A DNA stretch of 9,605 bases from CALAED01 sp937891035. Its GTDB lineage: Bacteria; Actinomycetota; Actinomycetes; Streptosporangiales; Streptosporangiaceae. The notes beneath the pieces were generated by a model that was not told the origin of the DNA, did no database searches, and was given only the letters and a program-made list of their open reading frames with translations. The position numbers and the translations under genes were made by a program. This document shows, piece by piece, positions 5,545 to 9,605 of the stretch. The stretch is from positions 1-9,605 of the forward strand of contig DASQSZ010000503.1 of assembly GCA_035642125.1 (NCBI GenBank), given 5' to 3'. Numbering within the stretch: the stretch's first letter is position 1; each line of letters opens with the position of its first letter.

Positions 5545-6678
5545 ATGGCCACGAATTTCCATGCCGAGCACGTCGGCAGCCTGCTGCGTCTCCCCGAGTT
5601 GCTCGCGGCGCGCGCCGCGTACGAGCGCGGCGAGATCGGCGCAGACCGGTTGCGCGAGGTCGAGGACGAGGCCGCGCTGGCCGCGATCGAGGTGCAGCGG
5701 CAGGCCGGCATCAACGTCTTCACCGACGGCGAGGTGCGCCGCGCCACCTGGATGGCCGGCCTCCTCGAATCCCTCGGCGGCGTGGTGCGGGTGGCACATG
5801 CCCCCATGGTGCGCTGGCACGGCGACGGCGAGGATCCGCCGGACGAGGAGACGGCCTTCACCATGGTGGCGGCCAACGGCAAGCTGAGTCAGAAGGCCGA
5901 CCACACCAGCGTCGAGGCCGCCTTTCTCGCCCGGCACGCGCCCGGCCAATTCAAGATCACCATGATGAGCTCATCCATGGGGCCGTTGCTGTGGAACCCG
6001 GACATCAGCGCCGCGGCCTATCCCACGCCGGCGGCGATGGTGGCCGACCTGATGGTGCTGCAGATCAAAGAGATCCAGGGCTTGATTGACCAGGGCGTGA
6101 CGTGGGTGCAACTCGACTCGCTCGGCTACAACCAGGTCATCGACGACGAGTTCCGGGCGCAGGCGCTGGCCGGCCACCCCGCCCTGGCCGAATTGACCCC
6201 GGACATCATTCTCGATGCGACGATCGCGGTCGACAAAGAGCTGGTGAGCGCGACGAAGCAGCAAAATCCCGACGTCACCGTGGGCATGCACTTCTGCCGC
6301 GGCAATAACCGCAGCGCCTGGATGTCCAAAGGCGGTTACGAACCCATCGCCGAACGACTCTTCAGCGAGGTCGGCGTCGACCGCTTCCTCCTCGAATACG
6401 ACAGCGAACGCGCCGGCGGCTTCGAACCCCTGCGCTTCGTTCCCGACGGCGCCACCATCGTCCTCGGCCTCGTGTCCTCCAAGACGCCTAGGCTCGAACC
6501 CGTTGACGAACTCCGCCGGCTCATTGACGAAGCCGCCAAATACGTACCGCTCGAAAACCTCGCCCTCAGCCCCCAATGCGGATTCGCCTCCACCGCCGCC
6601 GGCAACCTCCTGACCATCGACGAAGAACGCCGCAAACTCGAACTCGTCGTCACCACCGCCGAACGCGTCTGGAGCTGA
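5545..6678 (+). CDS. MetE C-terminal-domain-like (core-MetE) methyl/alkyltransferase, zinc-dependent
   Basis: A 377-residue protein of the cobalamin-independent methionine synthase C-terminal family, alone without the MetE N-terminal domain. Zinc ligands are in place: H249 and C251 in MHFCRG, E284 in LLEYDSERAG, C345 in LSPQCGF. The N-terminal thiol-substrate region is seen as EHVGSLLR and VFTDGE. Characterised stand-alone members include core-MetE enzymes that methylate homocysteine from a corrinoid protein, and epoxyalkane:coenzyme M transferase, which is about the same length. Activation of a thiol by zinc is therefore secure, but the acceptor and donor are not. ATG 5545 is chosen because GAGGAGC lies 7 nt upstream and the family's N-terminal motif begins at once; an in-frame upstream start at 5470 would add 25 low-complexity residues. 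First gene of a tight three-gene operon; the next start is 3 nt after its stop. The last third uses different synonymous codons from the rest. Confidence 0.88.
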   Translation: MATNFHAEHVGSLLRLPELLAARAAYERGEIGADRLREVEDEAALAAIEVQRQAGINVFTDGEVRRATWMAGLLESLGGVVRVAHAPMVRWHGDGEDPPDEETAFTMVAANGKLSQKADHTSVEAAFLARHAPGQFKITMMSSSMGPLLWNPDISAAAYPTPAAMVADLMVLQIKEIQGLIDQGVTWVQLDSLGYNQVIDDEFRAQALAGHPALAELTPDIILDATIAVDKELVSATKQQNPDVTVGMHFCRGNNRSAWMSKGGYEPIAERLFSEVGVDRFLLEYDSERAGGFEPLRFVPDGATIVLGLVSSKTPRLEPVDELRRLIDEAAKYVPLENLALSPQCGFASTAAGNLLTIDEERRKLELVVTTAERVWS

Positions 6679-6681
6679 GGC

Positions 6682-7398
6682 GTGCCGCGGCTGTACGTAC
6701 AGGAGTGGCCGGCGCGCGGCGACGGTGGGAGCGGCGGCGGCAGCCGCGCGGCGCTTCTCGTGCACGGGATCACCTCGGACTCGGGCTCATGGTGGCGGGT
6801 CGGCCCCGAACTCGCCGCCCGCGGTTATCACGTCTACGCCCCGCACCTGCGCGGCCACGGCCACAGCCCGCGTGGGGCGTACTCGGTGCGAGCGTGGGCG
6901 GACGACCTCGTGGAGTCGGTGCCGGGCGAGCCGGAGCTTGCCATCGGGCACTCGCTGGGCGGCCTCGTGCTCGCCGCCGCGGTCGACCGGCTGCGCCCGC
7001 GCCGGGTCGTGTACGAGGACCCGGCGTGGTTTCCGCCGACCACGGGTCGCGGCGACGCGGCCAAGCGGTTCGGCGCGCAAAAGGACTGGACGCTGGCGGA
7101 CGTGCGGGCCGCCTACCCGCGCTGGGAGCTCGCGGCCTGCGAGGCCAAGCTGGCGGCGCTGGGCCGATGGGACGCGGCGACCACCGGGTTCGTGACCGAG
7201 TTCGGCGGCATCGAGCCGAAGCCGCCCACCTCCCCCGCCCTGCTCATGCTGGCCGACCCGAGTACCTTGATCGTGCCGGAGAAGGCGGCGGAGCTGCGGC
7301 GGGCCGGGTTCGAGGTGCGCGTGGTGCCGGGGGCCGGGCACGTCATCCACAACGACGACATCACCGGATTCTTCGCCGCACTGGACGGCTGGATATAG
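6682..7398 (+). CDS. Alpha/beta hydrolase
   Basis: A 238-residue cytosolic serine hydrolase of the alpha/beta fold. Seen in order: oxyanion-hole motif LVHGITSDSGSWW (26-38), DLVESV preceding the nucleophile elbow GHSLGG with Ser91, an acidic residue D192 in LMLADPS, and catalytic H220 in VPGAGHVIHND. The lid region (about 115-180) is short and Trp-rich. No signal peptide. The GTG start at 6682 follows the MetE-like gene's stop by 3 nt; GGAG at 6671-6674 serves as ribosome binding site inside the upstream gene, so the two genes are almost certainly co-translated. The substrate is unknown; esters, lactones or C-C bond cleavage are all possible in this fold. The Gly/Ser-rich stretch at 14-22 (GDGGSGGGS) between the first two strands is unusual. 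Confidence 0.88.
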   Translation: MPRLYVQEWPARGDGGSGGGSRAALLVHGITSDSGSWWRVGPELAARGYHVYAPHLRGHGHSPRGAYSVRAWADDLVESVPGEPELAIGHSLGGLVLAAAVDRLRPRRVVYEDPAWFPPTTGRGDAAKRFGAQKDWTLADVRAAYPRWELAACEAKLAALGRWDAATTGFVTEFGGIEPKPPTSPALLMLADPSTLIVPEKAAELRRAGFEVRVVPGAGHVIHNDDITGFFAALDGWI

Positions 7399-7420
7399 AT
7401 CAGGCGATGTAAGGAAGGAC

Positions 7421-7867
7421 ATGACCATGGCGCGAGACTTTCGGATGAGCACCGCGCGGCGTCTCGGCAACGCCATGATTTCCCGGCTGGTGGCACGTGG
7501 CATCGGGCCGAAGGACACCTATCTGCTGACCGTCGGCGGGCGCACGACCGGCCTGCCGCGAACCACACCGGTTCTTGTGCTGACGCGCGCCGGCGAACGC
7601 TGGCTGGTGGCGCCGTACGGGGTCGTGAGCTGGGTACGCAACGTCCGGGCGGCGGGCAAGGTGACGCTGCGCAAAGGTGGCACCGTGGAGACGGTCGGCG
7701 TCACCGAGGTCGGCCCAGAAGAGGCGGGGCCCGTGCTCAAGGACTATGTCGAGAAGGTCAGGATCGTCCGGCCGTACTTCGACGCGGCGCCCGGAGCCCC
7801 GGCGGCGGACTTCGCCGCCGAGGCGTCCCGCCACCCGGTGTTCCGGATCGGCGCCCCCGCCGCCTGA
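7421..7867 (+). CDS. Nitroreductase-family deazaflavin (F420)-dependent oxidoreductase, DDN-like
   Basis: A 148-residue split-beta-barrel protein of the DDN/FDOR family, whose members use F420H2 to reduce quinones, nitroaromatics or other unsaturated compounds. Family signatures: LLTVGGRTTGLPRTTPV (35-51), WLVAPYGVVSWVRNVRAAGKVTL (61-83), then the C-terminal part ending RHPVFRI. Length is typical. It is cytosolic or membrane-peripheral, with no signal peptide; a short basic N-terminal stretch (STARRLGNAMISRLVARG) may form the amphipathic helix seen in related proteins. Two starts are possible: ATG 7421, with AAGGA at 7411-7415, and ATG 7427, better placed behind AAGGA at 7415-7419; the difference is two residues. 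It follows the hydrolase by 22 nt and closes the operon. The presence of this family implies that the host makes F420. The substrate cannot be told from the sequence. Confidence 0.88.
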   Translation: MTMARDFRMSTARRLGNAMISRLVARGIGPKDTYLLTVGGRTTGLPRTTPVLVLTRAGERWLVAPYGVVSWVRNVRAAGKVTLRKGGTVETVGVTEVGPEEAGPVLKDYVEKVRIVRPYFDAAPGAPAADFAAEASRHPVFRIGAPAA

Positions 7868-7894
7868 CCCGCCGCCTGACCGGCCGCCGGGTCA
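7865..7894 (+). terminator. Possible hairpin terminator after the MetE-like operon
   Basis: TGACCCG (7865-7871, including the TGA stop) pairs with CGGGTCA (7888-7894) around a 16-nt GC-rich loop. There is no U tract. A terminator is plausible because a new promoter lies 45-75 nt further on, but a 7-bp stem with a large loop is modest evidence in GC-rich DNA. Confidence 0.35.
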
Positions 7895-7921
7895 CCTGGA
7901 GGCCCGTCACATGGCGTCACG

Positions 7922-7940
7922 TACCGTAATCTTTACGTTA
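7922..7940. promoter_or_regulatory. 19-bp palindromic operator candidate upstream of the amino-acid-oxidase-like gene
   Basis: TACCGTAATCTTTACGTTA is a palindrome with seven of eight positions matched in each arm (TAxCGTAA/TTACGxTA) around a 3-nt centre. Its right end touches the proposed -35 at 7940. Size and symmetry fit a dimeric repressor such as a TetR, MarR or GntR type. Two direct CGTCAC hexamers 10 bp apart (7905-7910, 7915-7920) stand immediately upstream. No regulator gene is visible in the window. Confidence 0.55.
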
Positions 7941-7969
7941 TGACTACTCATCGTCATAGCACCTACACT
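7940..7969 (+). promoter_or_regulatory. Candidate promoter of the amino-acid-oxidase-like gene
   Basis: ATGACT (7940-7945; 4 of 6 to TTGACA) and TACACT (7964-7969; fits TAnnnT) are separated by 18 nt in an AT-rich patch. Transcription would start near 7976, leaving a leader of about 70 nt. The overlap of the -35 with the palindrome at 7922-7940 fits a repressible promoter. Confidence 0.45.
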
Positions 7970-7982
7970 GATCGTGCTCACC

Positions 7983-8015
7983 GGCTCTGCGCTGCCACCG
8001 CACGGCGGCAGAGCC
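7983..8015 (+). other. Stable hairpin in the leader of the amino-acid-oxidase-like gene
   Basis: GGCTCTGC (7983-7990) pairs perfectly with GCAGAGCC (8008-8015); an inner GCC/GGC pair set (7994-7996 with 8004-8006) extends it. It starts just after the predicted transcription start and ends 16 nt before the ribosome binding site. It may stabilise the 5' end or weaken read-through; it could equally be a terminator for the upstream operon. Confidence 0.45.
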
Positions 8016-8045
8016 CGCGAGGCGCGAGCCTAAGGAGACGGATAC

Positions 8046-9488
8046 GTGACGCTGGAAGTCCTGGACCTACTTAAGAAGGGGCTGCCTGACAGTTCAGCGC
8101 CGCCCAAGCAGGTCGTGATCGTCGGCGCCGGCATGGCCGGCCTCACCGCCGGCCTGCTATTAAAGAACGCCGGCCACGAGGTCACCATTCTGGAGGGCCA
8201 AAACCGCCTCGGCGGACGCATTTTAACCTATCGTGGCTTTACTGGGAACATGTATGGCGAGTTCGGTGCGATGCGTTTTCCACGCCAACACCCTCTGGTC
8301 CAGTGGCTGATCCAAGATAAGTTCAAGCTGGAGACCCGGCCGTTCGCCATGTACGACCAGGACACCTTCATCTACCTGCAGGGCAAAGCCGTCAGACGCA
8401 ATGAGTTCAGCGTCGACATGTTCAACTTCGATCTGTTGGCCCACGAGGCCGACAAAGCTCCCCACGAGCTTTTGCGGCACACGATGCAACCGCTCCTCGA
8501 GATCATGGAGAAAGAAGACGAGGCGACCGCGTGGAGACGGCTACTAACGGAGTACGACAAGTACACCCTGCTCGGCTATCTGAAGGAGCGCAATGTCAGC
8601 GACGGCGCGCTCTCGATGCTCGGCCCCCTCTTCAACCTGGAGGGCCGCTACCACTTCTCCCTCGTCGAGTGGTTCTCCCACTACTATGAAGATGTCTTCG
8701 GCGACCTAGTGTATATCCTCGATGGCGCGGATTCGCTCCCCCGCGCGTTCGAGCCCTACCTCATGGACGACATCAGATTTGGCGCTCAAGTCCATGCCAT
8801 CGACCAGATGGACAAGAAGGTACAGGTTCATTTCCGGGTCGGCCGCAGGTCGCAGAGCATCACCGCCGACGAATGCATCGTGACCGCTCCGCTGTCAAGC
8901 CTGCGCCATATGGAGATCCAGGGGCTGGATCCGGATAAATGGTACACGATCCGCAACTCCTACTACGGCAGGGCACACAAGCTTTTCATGCAGTTCAGCG
9001 AGCGGTGGTGGGAGACGAAGTATGGCATCACTCACGGCCTCACCGTGACCGATCTCGCGATCCGCAACGTCGTCTATCCACCCGCCGGCCAGGATGACCG
9101 GTTCCAAAAGGGCGTAATGATCGCGTCCTACTGCTGGGAGCAGGACAGCATTCCATATACGCCGCTGGCCAGCGAGGAATGCATCGCCCAGGCATTGGAG
9201 GATCTGACCAAGATTCATCCCGAGGCGCGCGATACTTTTGAGTTCGGCGTGTACAAAGACTGGGCGCTCGACTGGTACGCCGGCGGTATTGGTCCGTTGT
9301 TCCGGGCCTTCGAGATGAGCGAGACGTTCTATGAGGACATCATCCGGCCGGTGCATCGGGTGTGGTTCGCCAACGACGCCTGTGACAGACGCCATAGGCG
9401 CTGGGTAGAAGGAGCGTTGAAAGCCGCCATCAAGAACGCCTACGCCATCCACACCGGCATGAGAAACGAAATGCCCTGGAAGGACTGA
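8046..9488 (+). CDS. FAD-dependent L-amino acid oxidase-like / flavin monoamine oxidase family protein
   Basis: A 480-residue flavoprotein expected to oxidise an amine or L-amino acid to the imine with H2O2 release. The N-terminal Rossmann motif VVIVGAGMAGLTAGLLL (GxGxxG at 27-32), acidic E50 and RLGGR (54-58) bind FAD. GAMRFP (74-79) matches the L-amino-acid-oxidase segment whose Arg (here R77) binds the substrate carboxylate, favouring an amino acid over a simple amine. RAHKLFMQF (309-317) carries the conserved Lys312 near the flavin; SERWWETKYGITHGLTVTDL (318-337) also fits that family. The C-terminal FAD motif is diverged: VWFANDACDRRHRRWVEGAL (439-458) replaces FAGEH...GWVEGA. No signal peptide, so cytosolic. 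GTG 8046 has AAGGAGA (8032-8038) upstream. GC content is visibly lower than in its neighbours, and Leu39 and Leu60 are TTA codons, seen in no other gene here; this suggests horizontal acquisition. It has its own promoter and operator candidate. Substrate unknown. Confidence 0.88.
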   Translation: MTLEVLDLLKKGLPDSSAPPKQVVIVGAGMAGLTAGLLLKNAGHEVTILEGQNRLGGRILTYRGFTGNMYGEFGAMRFPRQHPLVQWLIQDKFKLETRPFAMYDQDTFIYLQGKAVRRNEFSVDMFNFDLLAHEADKAPHELLRHTMQPLLEIMEKEDEATAWRRLLTEYDKYTLLGYLKERNVSDGALSMLGPLFNLEGRYHFSLVEWFSHYYEDVFGDLVYILDGADSLPRAFEPYLMDDIRFGAQVHAIDQMDKKVQVHFRVGRRSQSITADECIVTAPLSSLRHMEIQGLDPDKWYTIRNSYYGRAHKLFMQFSERWWETKYGITHGLTVTDLAIRNVVYPPAGQDDRFQKGVMIASYCWEQDSIPYTPLASEECIAQALEDLTKIHPEARDTFEFGVYKDWALDWYAGGIGPLFRAFEMSETFYEDIIRPVHRVWFANDACDRRHRRWVEGALKAAIKNAYAIHTGMRNEMPWKD

Positions 9489-9497
9489 CGCCAGTCT

Positions 9498-9518
9498 TCG
9501 GCATCGGGGATATGCCGA
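9498..9518 (+). terminator. Hairpin terminator after the amino-acid-oxidase-like gene
   Basis: TCGGCAT (9498-9504) pairs with ATGCCGA (9512-9518) around a 7-nt loop, 9 nt after the stop codon. No U tract. Position and symmetry fit a terminator. The remaining sequence to 9605 holds no supported gene; the only start-to-stop frame noticed there is under 15 codons. Confidence 0.5.
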
Positions 9519-9605
9519 CCAAGCTCCATCAAACGCCTCCGTACGCCGGCCCCGCATGACCGCGACCGGGTATGTGGGCCGGGAAAACTGAGCGTGCCAC
9601 GCGCC

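Noticed and set aside
9519..9605. Start of another gene at the right end, for example ATG near 9556.
   Set aside because: That frame stops after about 11 codons and has no ribosome binding site.
1..9605. Mobile element, CRISPR array, tRNA or rRNA.
   Set aside because: No transposase or integrase motifs, long terminal inverted repeats, regularly spaced repeats or RNA-gene signatures were seen, although the last gene's composition suggests transfer.

Overview
The window looks like chromosomal DNA from a high-GC actinomycete. It has G/C-rich third codon positions, GTG starts next to purine-rich ribosome binding sites, a secreted GH5-CBM2 cellulase, and a deazaflavin (F420)-type nitroreductase-family protein. 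Genus cannot be fixed from the sequence; a filamentous soil actinomycete is the best reading. No tRNA, rRNA, CRISPR array, transposase or integrase was seen.

Layout. (1) Positions 1-1662, minus strand: a metal-dependent cyclase/hydrolase of the isatin hydrolase-kynurenine formamidase superfamily is followed by the N-terminal part of a thiamine-diphosphate enzyme, cut by the window edge. They could form a small catabolic unit. (2) 1752-3486, minus strand: a secreted endoglucanase very like Acidothermus E1, with a C-terminal CBM2 and an exceptionally strong terminator hairpin behind it. (3) 3487-3746: a divergent promoter region with a candidate promoter on each strand, a perfect 13-bp palindrome and a cellulose-regulator-like half-site. 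(4) 3747-5328, plus strand: a membrane protein built like a sensor histidine kinase (TM, extracytoplasmic domain, TM, HAMP, DHp-like helices), but with arginine at the phospho-acceptor position and no ATPase domain. It is followed by an overlapping small basic ORF that ends inside a hairpin. (5) 5545-7867, plus strand: a tight three-gene operon with a MetE-C-terminal-domain methyl/alkyltransferase, an alpha/beta hydrolase and an F420-type (DDN-like) oxidoreductase. (6) 7868-9518, plus strand: an L-amino-acid-oxidase-like flavoenzyme behind its own promoter, with a 19-bp palindromic operator candidate touching the -35. It has AT-richer codon use, two TTA codons and a diverged C-terminal FAD motif.

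The genes do not obviously form one pathway. The most unusual items are the kinase-like protein without kinase chemistry divergent from the cellulase, and the composition-shifted, apparently individually regulated amino-acid oxidase. The abrupt synonymous-codon switch inside the MetE-like gene is also worth a look. No clearly new multi-gene system can be demonstrated from the sequence alone.
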